A stretch of 64,000 bases of DNA from Diphasiastrum complanatum (Eukaryota; Streptophyta; Lycopodiopsida; Lycopodiales; Lycopodiaceae). The position numbers were made by a program, and so were the translations under genes. The stretch is taken from positions 45,731,906 to 45,795,905 of the forward strand of contig CM055101.1 in NCBI GenBank assembly GCA_029204225.1, written 5' to 3'. The notes beneath the pieces are model-generated. The model was not told the origin of the DNA and searched no databases. It saw nothing but the letters and a program-made list of their open reading frames with translations. Every line of letters starts with the position of its first letter. Position 1 is the stretch's first letter. Positions 25,146-37,619 of this stretch are shown here, in pieces.

Positions 25146-27202
25146 AACCACCAAATTCAACACCTATTTGAATTGATAATTTAGATTGCAAAATTTGTAG
25201 CCAAGATCAATAGCTTGATGTCCATGGGTCTTTAATTTTTCTTTCTAAAGTTTGACGATATTTCAAATTCTTTATTTTGATTTCTTTTAGAACATTTTTT
25301 GGCCGAGTATCCTCATTCTTGGGCCTATTTTAATCATTTTTTTGGTCTTGTGACTGGGAACAAGGGACAACGAGGTCCTATACTTTACACAGTACAATTA
25401 TAGCAATAGAGAGTTCACATCAAATATTAGAAAATTCAATTTTTGCATCACATGTTATTAGTTAGTAAAAACTAAAACAAACATGTAAGCTAGAATTTAC
25501 ATAATTTGGCCATACAATAACTGGCATTACATGTTGCAATCCTTAATTGAGTCATTTGGCATTACATCAATTGGAGTATAATTTGGCAATATTTCGTTGG
25601 GCTCTATGAGCAACAGTGTTTTTAGTAGGCAAGCAAACTTGAAAGAGTAGTCAACCACTCAACATGGAAAATAAAAATGAAAAATATGTTAAAGGAAAAA
25701 GAATCCGCCCTTGCCCTTGACCTCCCACTTTACTCGAGTGCCACCCACCATTGCGAAGCCAAGTTTGAACTATAGAATGAGACTAGACATGGCCCCTTCT
25801 TTCCAGCCCAACTGGGCCTTTATCCACGTACATTTGACCTTGACCATGATCATGCAGCATTTTAGTTACAAGTTGCAATTTCCCCTATCACCTACCTAGC
25901 GTGCTTCAATGGGTCATAATCATCAACTCTAATCGTCGACGAGCCACAAAAGATTTTGTGTTTCTCTAAACATAATTTCCCATCATGGTGGGTAGCTTGG
26001 AAGAACATGAATTAAGATTTCTCAATTTTATGGTGGTTGATGAAGGTATTTACCAATTGGTTCCTCTATATAAAGACCGATTGAGGGCTGGGAAACAAGT
26101 TGTGGGCTCTCTCTGTGTAGGCTATAACTTAATAAAGAGATTAATTAATACATGGGATGGGCCAAAGCTTTGTAAATGGTGGCCTTTTAATGTGTTGCAT
26201 GTAAAGATTTTATCCCCATAAAAGTTGTTGAAGTGTCATCTTTCTGCATGTGGCGTTTTCCACTAGCCTTTCAAGGGCACACCAGCCAGTTTCCAAGACC
26301 ACCTTCAATAAGGATGTGGCTTTCCACAGGAACTGAAATCAACAAGGAATCACACCCCAACCTTCTTTTAAAGCTCCACGTTTTTTATCCAAGCATGGCT
26401 CCACATCCTAAGGATTTTATATGTTCAATACAATCAGCTGTCCACAATGCAACTCAGTCTGACCTCGCACAGATATTGGGACTTATTTCAAACCCAAGTC
26501 TAGCATAGTATTAAGGGCATCTTATCTCATCTCCACGTATCCAATAAGACTTACCGCAACAAAACATCTACCACCAATTTCACTGGCCCAGGCACAACTT
26601 ACACTCAGCTAAGGAGACCTTGTATTCTATTAATCCTGCTTAGTTCAAGGAAAACTATCGAATCTAATAAAACCAAATTTGCAATCCAACAGCACCTATG
26701 AAATACAACAAAGTTTATCGTTTAGTGATTTCATTTGAGGGAGTCAATTTTCTTGACAGAAATCTATCAAAAAGCATTCACATTTTTTGAAGTCAAGAAC
26801 GTAGCGTACCACAGCATCCTTAAATTGGGGAGTGGCGGAGTGGCGCTTACCTGTTTCCAGATTTGTAAATATTGCTGTTTTCTTAATCAAGAGTGAAAAA
26901 GACTCCTAATAGGTAACTGTCCTGATAAACATCAAGTCACAAGAACACAAGCAGATATTGCAGCCTACAACATAGTTTCCAGCCGTTTCGGAATCGATTG
27001 GTTTCCAACCAGTCCAATTACAAATCAAATCGATTCAGAACCGGGTGTCATTTTTTAAAAACACTGTCGCTATTTGTTTTCACAGTTCTGTACCTGGAAA
27101 TAATGACAGCAAACAAAAAAAGCAGCTACAGACTACATTTACACAACAGTTTCCACATATTGAGAGAGATAGAATGATGCACAGCCGTCTGTATGAATTA
27201 TT

Positions 27203-27205
<3 letters not shown>
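25146..27205. other. No recognised gene
   Basis: AT-rich flank with short frames (longest about 91 codons at 26233-26508), no motifs. It lies downstream of the efflux gene's last exon and may include its 3' flank. Confidence 0.4.

Positions 27206-27270
<65 letters not shown>
27206..27270. repeat. (GA)n microsatellite
   Basis: About 65 bp of (GA)n. Confidence 0.97.
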
Positions 27271-27273
<3 letters not shown>

Positions 27274-27942
27274 ATGCAAGCAGCCAATGGGTTGAAGACA
27301 AGCAGGAACTAAAGCATTATGGAAGGGCAGCAACGAAACAGATTGATCATTTGGATGTATAAATAAGGGGGCTATGCAGGAGGCTAAACCTAGTAGCATG
27401 CGCCTTTCAGAATGCAGTAAGGGGGGGAGAGAGTGAGACTGCAGATCCTTTCAATGAAAATGGACTGTTCTTTCCTCATTGCTCGTGTTGCCATTTCTAG
27501 AGGTGGTGTAGGGCAGAGCTGAATCAATAATTCCCATCCATTTCATTGTGATTTTTTGAGCATCAATAGCTGATGTTTTCAAAACTAGCCTCGCCATTGC
27601 CTACATTGGTATAAAACGACTGAAGCAGATAGCTGCTTCCATCCCAAAAGCCGTGAGAGCAGCTACCCTTCCCTCGTTGAAAAATCGCTACCCCCAGAAA
27701 ATATGCACATTCTTTTGGGTGCAGCATATGTACAATTTTCTTAGCAAAAATTAGCAATAGCCAAGTTCAAGAGCAGCATCTTCATCAGTAGCAGCATTCC
27801 TTCAAAAGTTTCTGGGCAGTACCAGATCAGCAATCCAGCATACATAGGGTTGCCAGAATATATCTATTTAAAAAATCATGTGTAGAGACAGTATCCTCCC
27901 AGCCTTCAATTCAAATCCTCACTTTATGCTTGAGAAAGGAAC

Positions 27943-28238
27943 TTATTGGTGTTCCATCTCTATCTGCACTGTAAGGTCCTTCACACCAATATCGTTATAC
28001 ACACTATGCACATGCTTGAGAACTTTCTGCTCGTCAGCACCAGGTTTAACCTGCCCTCAGACGACAAAGAACAAAACCCTCCAGTTTTACTTAAACAAGT
28101 ACTTTACATAAAGGAAGGTGGTACTTTCTGCATGGTACTAGAAAATACCTGCAACAGTAACGTTCCCACCACAAAACCAGGAACAAGCTCCCAGAATCGG
28201 GCACTGTAACACTCTTGAACATCCTCAAGCATTCTTAC
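27943..28238 (-). CDS. Cation efflux (MTP/ZnT-like) protein, last two exons
   Basis: C-terminal cytosolic domain of a cation diffusion facilitator that exports zinc or similar metals into an organelle or the secretory pathway. The exon at 28149-28238 (30 codons, phase 0 at both ends) encodes VRMLEDVQECYSARFWELVP and onward. It has a good acceptor (CTGATTTCAG) and donor (CAG|GTATTT). A 98-bp intron (28051-28148) ends GGGCAG. The last exon, 27943-28050, encodes 35 residues with DEQKVLKHVHSVYNDIGV and LTVQIEM, then TAA. The ARFWELVPG...VGTL and H-S/N-x-Y/F-x-D/x-G-V-x-x-L-x-VQ pattern is that of the ZnT5-7/plant MTP branch. Upstream exons continue at 48825. The family call is from memory of the motifs; no alignment was run. 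Confidence 0.75.
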
Positions 28239-30127
28239 CTGAAATCAGACACATAGTTCAAGTCAGGATTGAAAGATGGAGCAAAACTTCAACGAGCATG
28301 CCCACGGCCAAAAACCCAGAGCTCAGGTTCGACAAAAGATTGTTTTGCCTGATTGGAGCTACACAAGTTATCTGATTAGGATTCTACCCTGCACCAACTA
28401 GTTAACTAGGGGAATGATGCTTGATGAATGAAACAAACAATCCATAGATTAGACAGGAATACGGTTAATTGGTGATGATCCTCCTCTTCTTTCCTGTTGC
28501 ATGACAAGTGCAGTACACTAGCATGCTAGATACCAAAAGATGTTACATGTGTATTCAAAAACAAGTAATGTCATCAGTACAAACTTTTTACTCCTTCAAA
28601 GTTAGTGGTCATAGCAAAGTAAAATGCAAAATAAATTGCTAAACTTCGTTCACAATCAGAATCTCTTTGATTTTTACAGTCTTTGAACTGGATAGAGTTG
28701 AAAAGATATGGAGGTGTGTGACAATAAGACATGGAAAGGAGTTAAAATTGATCTGATCTAGCTGAAACGACGCAACTTCCGCCACGTACAAATATTTTGA
28801 TAATTACATTGTATCAATAGCTACTTTGAACATGTAATTAGCATGCACAGCAGTTGTTTACACAAATGCATGCATAAAGAGCTAAGAACCCACGATCAGA
28901 AACTTTACTATTGAGCACTCTTTTTTATCACCGTGGAATAAATTCTTGCAGATATACAGCTAAAAGATTGGCTCAAATTGAAGGGATTTTGGAGTCCTGT
29001 TGAAAAGATATGGAGGTGTGAGATAATAAGACATGAAAAGGAGCTAAAATTGATCTGATCCAGCCAAAATGATGCAATGGTAGATCAGGCCACATACAAA
29101 TTTTTTAATAACAACATCAATAGCTACTTTGAGCATGTAATTAGCATGCATAGCAGTTGTTTACACGAATGCATGCATAAAGAGCGAGCTAGAAACCGAA
29201 AACAAGATGTGGAGCATTTTATCTTAAGATGCCCTGTATACTATGAGATTTGAGGGAGATATTATTTTGTTTCATGACACTTTACTATTGAGCACTTTTT
29301 TTATCACCCCTGTATAACTTCTAGCAGATGTACAGATTGGCTCAGATTGAAGGGATTTTATCTCTACATTCCAAATCTGAAAAATGATGAAGGAATATTC
29401 GAAATCTGAACAAGAATTAAGCTAGCTCAAGTCTTGCAGGCCCATGGGATCTCAAGTAGGCTTACAGCAAGAATGATGGACACTAGAAGGAAACTTCTCA
29501 CTCATGAATGTGTAGCTGTTTCACAGGCAGACAGGACCAACAATGGCTCACTACGAGAGACTATTATCTTAAGACTCACATCCTCACAGGAGCATTCATG
29601 GCTGCTGGCTACATGCTCCTGAAATCTCAATCAAAAATGAGATTTTTTTACCATGGAAACCATACAGTTGGAGTTACAGGGTGGGTCAAAGGAACACCAA
29701 AGTGTCCCTATTCCAAGTCCGGTGTATTAAATAAGAACATACGGACAAATTGCATGTATACGTGAGGACCTCGTGGCTCTCTCCATGTAATCCTCTGCTT
29801 CATCTCCACAGTTGATCATACCCCAAACTTATTCAAGGTTTCAAGTTTCTTACCCAAGCATGGATGTTTCATGGGCCCTGAATTCACTAGGGACAATAAA
29901 TTTTCTCTGCTCAAAACAATCAACGGCCATCACAAGACTTGTCCTAACTCAGCATATTATTGCACCTAAAGTGATCTCTTGTCCATGAATATCTCCTCCC
30001 ATTTCTATTTTGCCCATAAGGTTCTGACCCAAAATTGATCACATGCCCCTTGGGACCTATAATGGATCCCAAGTCTAGCAGATTCAGGACAGAACTTTAT
30101 CTCTTCTCCAAGTGTTCTATGGGGAAT
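28239..30127. repeat. Intronic DNA with a 300-bp tandem duplication
   Basis: 28698-28998 and 28999-29360 are head-to-tail copies (landmarks GTTGAAAAGATATGGAGG, GTAATTAGCATGCA, GATTGGCTCA). The second carries an extra segment of about 60 bp. The rest shows no gene. A stretch at 29790-30110 loosely resembles 26270-26520. Confidence 0.75.
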
Positions 30128-30245
30128 TGTCAATAATCTGATGAGCACTATCAATCAATCACCATAAGCAATCACCAAGAGAAAGAGGAACAACACACCA
30201 TCACACTATATCACACTGAATGAAAGAGAGTACAATAAACCCTGA

Positions 30246-30278
<33 letters not shown>

Positions 30279-30392
30279 AAAAAAAAAAAAAACTAGTAGT
30301 TGACTATAGACTAGCCTATAGCTACTTACAGCTGGTAACAACTGTCAATAGTAAATCGTAAACAGTAACAAGTTTATCATTGGTTTCTAACA
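30128..30392 (-). repeat. Copia 3' LTR
   Basis: TGTCAATAATCTG...GGTTTCTAACA as read on the plus strand. Preceded internally by the purine tract TTGAGGGAGAG. Contains a (GA)n(A)n tract that makes it about 30 bp longer than its partner. Confidence 0.93.
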
Positions 30393-31550
30393 CTCTCCCT
30401 CAATGATAAAATTACATTCTTCTATTCCTAATAAAGTACGAAACTTTTCGAATTTACATCTACCTAATGACTTAGTAAAAATATCTGCCATTTGATCTTC
30501 AGATTTACAAAAAACAAGATCAATGGTTCCATCAAATATTTTCTCTCGAACAAAGTGATAATGTATTTCGATGTGCTTGGTTCGAGCATGTAGAACTAGA
30601 TTTTTGGCAAGGTGAATGCAGCTTTGGTTGTCCCAAGAAATAGTAGTCACATCCACCTATGATTGACCTAAATCAACAAGCAACCTTCGTAGCCATACTG
30701 CTTCCTGTGTAGCATTGTTGAGTGCACGATATTCAGCTTCCGTCGAAGATAAGGCTACTGTAGGTTGCTTTTTGCTGCTCCACGAAATTGCAGCTGTACC
30801 ATAACTGAACGTATGACCACTGGTAGATCTTCTATCATCAATATTACCTGCCCATTCAGCATCTGTGTAGCCTACCAACATTGGCGCTTCAGGCTGATCA
30901 TACTTCAAACCAAAATTCAACGTCCCTCGAATGTACTTGAGAATACGTTTAGCAGACTTCCAGTGTGCTTGACTAAGATTTTGCATAAATTGACTAACAA
31001 CACCAACAACATAAGAAATATCAGGTCGTGTGTGTGTCAAATAAATCAAACTACCCACCAACTGTACAAGTAAGCATCTACTTTCTCAGATTCATCATAT
31101 GCAGTAAGCTTCATGTTGACATCCATCGGTGTACTCAAAGGCTTACAATCCTACATATTGAACTTATAAAGCAAATCTCGTGCATACTTGCTTTGTGTAA
31201 GAAAGACGACCTCTTCCTTTTGCCATACTTCAATGCCAAGACAATAGTGCATCAATCCTAGATCGCTCATGTCAAAAGCATTGGAAAGATCTGATTTGAT
31301 TTCATCAATTAAGCTCTCATTACTTCCTGTAATAATCAAATCATCCACGTACAAAACAATGAACACTATATCTGAATCTTGCCTTAGAATGTAAAGATTA
31401 GGATCAGCCTTACTCTTTACCATTCCCCTTCGCTTGAAGTGTTCATCAATGCAAGAGTACCACGCCCGTGGTGCTTGCTTCAATCCATAGATAGCTTTGT
31501 GGAGCTTACAAACAAGATGCTCTCTCCCTGGCTCAACAAATCCTTGAGGT
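30393..31550 (-). pseudogene. Copia RT C-terminal half and RNase H
   Basis: 31151-31483 has the RT palm (KQAPRAWYSCID, VLYVDDLIITGS, with catalytic YVDD) and the start of the thumb. 30657-31061 has TRPDISYVVGVVSQFM, then RNase H with GYTDAEWAG, RRSTSGH, WSSKKQPTVALSSTEAEY. A stop at 30657 separates 30393-30656, which carries the RNase H end (HARTKHIEIHYHFVREK, ADIFTKSL). A stop and frame changes lie between the pieces. Confidence 0.92.
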
Positions 31551-31555
31551 TGTAC

Positions 31556-32425
31556 TTAATACACCTCTTCATCCAGCACTCCATTAAGAAAAGCAGATTT
31601 AACGTCCATTTGCTGGATCTTCCAACCATGAAAAGTAGAAATAGCAATAATAGAACGTATAGTTACCATCTTAGCTACGGGTGCGAAGGTTTCCTCAAAA
31701 TCAATGCCTTCCTGCTGCTCAAATCCTCTCGTAGCCAACCGTGCTTTGTACTTGTTGAGTTGCCCATCTGCTCCATATTCGATCTTATAAATCCATTTGC
31801 AAGTGATAGGCATCTTACCCTCAGGTAGCTCAACCAAGTTCCACGTCCTATTTTTTGATATGGCCTCCATTTCTGTTTCCATTGCTGCACGCCACTCCTT
31901 GTGCTCCTTTGTTTCATGAAAGGTTTTTGGTTCTTGAGCCTTTAGCACGGAACCCATTAGGGCTAGATTCATTTCTAACCTTGCAGGAGGTTTCCGATTT
32001 CTGCTTGACCTTCTAAGCTCTCCCTGTTCGCTAGATTCGGGAGTATCTCCCTTCTCAGCATCACCTGTGACTGATAAGTACCATTTAGATACTCTCTTAG
32101 GGATTTCAGCTTCAAACTTATCTTTTTCCATTGGATCTTCTGCATCAAAATCCACTTCTTTCTTGACCTATACTTCCGCTCCCTCATCAAAAGGTTTAGT
32201 GATTTCTTTAAATTGTTCACCTTGACCCATCTCGTCAAATGTAGCATCCCTAGAAATCACCAGCTTCTGTGCATTTGAATCATACATCCTATATGCCTTG
32301 GCCTTCTCATCATATCCAAGGAAAATACACTTGACAGCTTTTGCATCCAATTTCCTTCGTTTCTCATCAGGAATATGAGCATAAGCATCACAACCAAATA
32401 CTCTCAAATGAGAAATATTAGGTAG
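31556..32425 (-). pseudogene. Copia integrase tail and RT N-terminal half
   Basis: 32168-32425: integrase tail (PNISHLRVFGCDAYAHIP, CIFLGYDEKAKAYRMYD). 31556-32155: connector, then RT start with WRAAMETEMEAI, TWNLVELPEG, CKWIYKIEY, KARLATRGFEQQEGIDFEET and QMDVKSAFLNG. The right edge of this block is the inversion breakpoint at about 32425. Confidence 0.92.
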
Positions 32426-33960
32426 ATGTTTGTTACAAGCATTGCCACACGGGAGAATCTTCCAACCTATGAAGAGCTAGGTGGATTACTTTTGCAGGAA
32501 GAGCAACGTCAAGAGAACTTGAATCATCCTAACAGGGGCTATGATCATGCTCTTGCAATTAGAGGACGAGGCGGAAGATTTGGCCGTGGTAGGTATCAAT
32601 CGAGAGGAGGAAACTTAAGCCGGGGATCATTTCAACAATTTCATGAGCAAGCCAATGCCCGAATCGAGGCAATTGGAATCAAGGTCGAGGTCAAGGACGT
32701 GGCTATTCCAGGCCAAATAAACCTGGAAATTGCAGGTACTGCAACAAACCTGGCCATTGGGAGCGTGAATGCTTCAAGAAACAAAAGGAGATAGCACAAA
32801 GAAAAGGCAAATGGCAGGCGGGCAATTATGCTAATCAACATCAATTTGATGATGATCATTATGAAGACAATTATGTTAATCAACATCAATTCAATGATGA
32901 TCAATATGAAGATGATACAGGTGAAAGCTCAAACTTGTTCATTACGGCGCTAATGACAAGTGGCAAAGCAAAGGACACCTGGTACATTGACAATGGAGCG
33001 TCCAAGCACATGACTTCGAGGAAGGAGTGGTTTTCGGAATTCAAGAAAATCCACAATGGCGATGAAGTTGGACAAGCTGATGGCCAATTGCTACCTGTGA
33101 AAGGATTTGGAGTGGTACCAGTGAAGCTAGCCAGCGGAATGATAAAGCGGATAAGCAATGTGCAATATGTTCCTGATTTAGCCAACAATTTACTATCAGT
33201 TGGGACGATGGCTAATCAACAACTCAAGGTTGAGTTTGATAGCGACAAATGTCTCGTCAAGGACATCAAGAATCACTACAAAGTGATTGCTACAGGAGCT
33301 AGAGTCAACGGAAATCGACTCTACAAACTGAATGCGAGATCTTTTACTCAAGCTATGGTAAGCACTGTTGATAGTCGAAGTGATCTTTGGCATCAACGAT
33401 TTGGTCATATCAGTGCTCAAAGTTTACAGATTCTGAAAAGAGGTAATCTAGTTATTGGATTGTCTCATATTTCTTTTGGAGGAAAAATCTGTGAAGGTTG
33501 CATTTTGGGAAAACAACACAGAGAAAGGTTTCCCAAAAGTGGAGCAAGGAGAGCCAGTGGCATCCTAGATCTTGTCCAAAGTGATCTATGTGGACCAATG
33601 CAAACTAGATCTCTTAGTGGCTACTATTACTTTATTACCTTTATTGATGATTATAGCAGATGCATTTGGATTTATTTCATAAGCAAGAAATTAGACGCTT
33701 TTGCTAAGTTCAAGGAATTCAAGGCATTAGTTGAAAAGCAAACATGAAGTTACATCAAGACCTTGAGATCTGATGGAGGTGGTGAGTATTTTTCGACAGA
33801 ATTTATTGATTTTTGCAAAGATCAAGGGATCAAGAGGCAGACTGCAACACCTTATTCACCGCAGCAAAACGAAGTTGCAGAGCGAAAGAATAGATCCATT
33901 GTTGAGATGGCCATGGCAATGCTCAAAAGCAAGGGTATGCCAAACACCTTTTGGGCAGTG
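32426..33960 (+). pseudogene. Inverted copia segment: gag end, protease, integrase core
   Basis: Plus-strand frames in the order gag C-terminus (MFVTSIATRENLPTYEEL, then an Arg/Gly-rich stretch GRGGRFGRGR) and a zinc knuckle in a shifted frame near 32730-32790. Then protease with WYIDNGASKHM, where the usual DSGA is DNGA (32980-33010). Next the pre-integrase HH-CC motif (LWHQRFGHI ... CEGCILGK) and integrase core with QSDLCGPM, FIDDYSR, SDGGGEY and ERKNRSI. A TGA near 33746 splits the integrase. These parts belong between the minus-strand gag and integrase-tail blocks on either side, so this is a flipped internal piece, not a second element. Confidence 0.93.
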
Positions 33961-34403
33961 ACTCACTCAAGCTGTTCAATAACCATCTCGCGATCCTGTA
34001 CTCGCTCTCCAACGGCAGCAAGTTGATCACGGATCTCCTTTACCTTCAATAGGTGATCGGCAATAGTTGCACCATCATCCATCCGTAATGCGTGCAGCTT
34101 CGTCTTCAGGAATAGCACTCGAGATGTGTTTGTGGTCTCAAACAATGCCTTCAACGTATCCCACGCTTCTTTCGGTCCTTCCGAATCCCAGATGTAGGAT
34201 GATAGCATCTCTGACTGACAAGTTGATGACATTCTGTGCTTTCCGTTTCCTCCTATCAAAAATGCCCGCTGATCTTCTTCAATCACTGGCCTTGTCTCCT
34301 CACCTGTCACGATCTCCCATAGCTCCTTTTCCATCGAGTTGTTCTTCAGTTTGAATTTCCAAACTGCATACTCATTGAGAACGTTTTTGCTTAGCGTTGC
34401 CAT
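33961..34403 (-). pseudogene. Copia gag N-terminal domain
   Basis: ATG at 34403 (MATLSKN), then YAVWKFKLKN, EKELWEIVTGEE, PKEAWDTLKALFETTN, KTKLHALRMDDGATIADHL, ending at REMVIEQLE. There the frame runs into inverted DNA at 33961 and stops. Family-typical copia gag (UBN2-like). The remainder of gag is found on the opposite strand at 32426. Confidence 0.92.
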
Positions 34404-35844
34404 AACTGCAATTAGATGACTCCGGATTGCAAAAATGGAAAATTTGTTGCAAAATTGACAAATGACGTCTCCGACCACTTTCCAATCCGAGCTATGGATT
34501 GGAAGTTATGCCAAATTGAAGATTTTGGCCTTAAAATGGCTCACAACTGCCCTTAAGCCTGAAAAATGGCAATTATTGCCAAACTGCCATTTTTGGAAAT
34601 TTTCTCCGTCTCGCACATATCTCCGATTTCAAAGATTTTTATATCAGCGCGTACCAGCATAGCTCCTGTCTAATCAAATCCAAAAAAATAGTCTCTCCAG
34701 CTAGGTCAAAATATCACTCTGTTTTCTGCTTATCTGCAACAAATACACAGTGGACAGACCTTAAACAAAAGTGGCCCAGTACCAATGTTAAGGGCCCTTT
34801 CAAAATTTTAGTTGAAGTTGAAGAACGATGAAGGAAAACTTCAATGAATTTCTGGCCGTCAAATCTGTGCAAGATCTGTGGTTCAGATCAGCTTGTTTCT
34901 TGCCTTTCACATGTGGCATTCATCCACACATGCGCTCTCACTTTTTGTGTTTGTAAGGGGACCCAACCCCTGCAGACGCTATGTTTTTAGAGCTGTTTGC
35001 CGCGCGACTCCTAGGCCTCCCCTCGCGTGTTTCAGACAACAGGGTAGGCGTTTCGCCCCCAAAAACAGGCGTTTCGCCCCAAAAAAACAAGTGTTTCAGG
35101 CCTTTTCTGGCGTTTCGGGTCAGCAGACTGACGTTCCGGGGTAGTTGATGGCGTTTCGGGATCTTTTGGCAGCGTTTCGGGCCTGTGTGCCGCGTTTCAG
35201 ACCTGTTCAGCACCTTTCCAATAACAAAATTCAGCCAGCGAATCTGCAAAACACTGTTTTCCAGCCAAAAAACTCTTTTTTTCACTCAAATCTCCACCAA
35301 AATCCGTGATTTTTTATGTAATGGATTACAAATCCAACTCTCCTTGCAGTTGACTACCTCAAACACTACTCTCATTGAAAATGATGGAGGATACTGAGTT
35401 TTCCAGACCTATCCTACTTGCTTGCACAAGTTTCACACAAAATCACAAAAGTAGGCTAAAACTCAATGAAATCACAGTTTCTCAGTTCCTAGATGCTTCA
35501 TAGCTGTGAATGGCAGTACTAGACACAGTCTAGTGTGATTTGCAGTTCCCCAAACAAACAAATGCGGGATTTCTTGGCAAAACTCTCTCACAAATGGCAC
35601 TTTTCACCCAGACCCAACAAATTTTCAATCTGTCTGATGCTACCCTGGCCTTTCTAATGCCTCCGGGATTGTGTCTTCGTTCCCCACTAATGATTCTGAG
35701 CTCCAAAACCTACAAAATACTCCAAGGAAGAATTTCTTCCAACTTTTGCCTCTCCAAGCTTTCACCTCCTGTGAAGGACTTCCTCACTTCGTTGCGGACC
35801 CTGTGACAAGCTGTATCCACTGATCAGGCACGCAGAACTATCGG
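34404..35844 (-). other. Copia leader with 21-bp periodic motif
   Basis: About 1.4 kb between primer site and gag ATG, no ORF. Nine copies of GTTTCG/GTTTCAG (plus-strand view) start at 35029, 35050, 35071, 35093, 35112, 35133, 35153, 35174 and 35194. Confidence 0.85.
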
Positions 35845-35856
35845 GCTCTGATACCA
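35845..35856 (-). other. Primer binding site, tRNA-iMet
   Basis: Minus strand TGGTATCAGAGC, one base inside the 5' LTR. Confidence 0.93.
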
Positions 35857-35857
35857 T

Positions 35858-36091
35858 TGTCAATAATCTGATGAGCACTATCAATCAATCACCATAAGCA
35901 ATCACCAAGAGAAAGAGGAAGAACACACCATCACACTATATCACACTGAATGAAAGAGTACAATAAACCCTGAATATAGAGAGAGAGAAAACTAGTAGTT
36001 GACTATAGACTAGCCTACAGCTACTTACAGCTGGTAACAGCTGTCAACAGTAAATCGTAAACAGTAACAAGTTTATCATTGGTTTCTAATA
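35858..36091 (-). repeat. Copia 5' LTR
   Basis: 234 bp, partner of 30128-30392. Followed outside by GGAAT, the target duplication. Confidence 0.93.
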
Positions 36092-37100
36092 GGAATAATG
36101 TTTGCTTCTCAAGTAGCCTTCAACAAAACATTTGACCCCAACTTCAATCCATTGGCAGCCTTACACTGAACCAAGGATACAGTTAGTTCCATTAGGATTT
36201 AATTTGATGTCGTTTAGTACTAAAGAGAGACTGCAAGAAGACAAAACTTGCACTCCAACAACATTACTAAGATACAACAACACATGTATGATATGATAAT
36301 TTAAATATACATAGATTAGGTATCAAGTTCCCCTGGCAAAAATGATTTTATGCGACCACCATTTCACTGCTGAGAACGCAGAGATGTTTCCAATGATGTC
36401 CCAACATGGGAATGTCCCAGAATGGCTAGGAATGTGTATGGTTTTCCGGATGTCCTCTTGGGGTATGGGCCTAGAAAAATTTTACGAAGACGCTTCTTTT
36501 TCACTTATTTGTGTACAGCACTTTTTCTCAACTTCAAAGGTAGTTCGAAGAATACCATTTTTGCTCTCTAAAACTCTTGATAGATATGACACTCTTAAGG
36601 CATAGCTCTAAAGCTACCCACCTCCTTGGAAATCACTTGTGAGCTATTCTAGCCTTTTTTGTATCCCAGTCAAAAACTCTAAGGTGTCATCGTAAGGTTG
36701 CTATGGTTATCTGACTACCTTAAAGACAACCATAGAGGCTAGTGCCCTACATTTTCCACAAACGAGGACCATCAAAGATCATCTTGGTTTGTTGAGGAAC
36801 AAATGGGACCTCTTCAAACATGCAAGTGTGCCTTGTGTGTTAAGATAGTTGCATCTTTAATGTTCAAAGTAGCTATGAATTGGAGGTCAAACTAAGGTCT
36901 TAGTATCTAATTTCCAATCTGAGTTTTTATAATAAACATGATGACCCCAAGAGACATCCCCATGATGAGAGCTCCAGACATAATGAGATTTAAAGAAATT
37001 GGCAACTATGATGTTATGACCAATGTAGGGCAGATATTTGATTTTGCTGCAAATAGACATAGGTTATCAATCAGGTTATATACACATCACACTGACGGAG
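36092..37100. other. Intronic DNA, no recognised gene
   Basis: Continues the host sequence interrupted by the copia insertion (GGAAT on each side). Short frames only. Confidence 0.45.
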
Positions 37101-37619
37101 ATGAACAAACTGGGGTCATGTGGAACTGTCGGAGGTAAAAAGGAGTCTTTCAGAACCATTGGAGGGCATAGCCCAACCGATCAATACCCAATTGTAGTAA
37201 CCACCAAATACCTGCCAATAACTACCCAAACCAAGATAACTGGAACCGAACCGGACCGAAACTTTGGCCATGTATGCAATACCCGGAATCGCCAAATACC
37301 AAAACAAAAAAACAAAATTCTTACTACTCGGAACCGCCAGGTATCAAAACTTCATTCTTTCACATACCCGGAAACACTGGTTATGAAAAATTTCAAAAAG
37401 ACTACAGAACCCTAATAATGACTTGATTGTTAATTCACACCTACGACATGTAGTGACTTAAAGCTAACTGATACGTTCTCTGACTGCTGCTCACGTTGAT
37501 CCTAGAATCGCTATCTGCCACGTTATATATATCCGAGCTAGAATCGCTATCTGAGCCATGCTATATATCTTTTCACACTACCAATGAGTACAGTACTGCA
37601 GTAACATTGCTACCAAGCA

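Larger units (their letters stand above)
30128..36091 (-). mobile_element. Ty1/copia element with internal inversion, TSD GGAAT
   Basis: Complete boundaries: 3' LTR 30128-30392, 5' LTR 35858-36091, target duplication GGAAT at 30123-30127 and 36092-36096, primer site 35845-35856. On the minus strand it encodes gag N-terminus (34403-33961), then integrase tail, RT and RNase H (32425-30392). The segment 32426-33960, holding gag C-terminus, protease and integrase core, is flipped to the plus strand. The element is therefore dead. It sits in the inferred giant intron, in the same orientation as the host gene. Confidence 0.93.

Noticed and set aside
35029..35200. CRISPR-like array (regular 21-bp spacing)
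   Set aside because: The repeated word is only 6-8 bp and lies in a retrotransposon leader.
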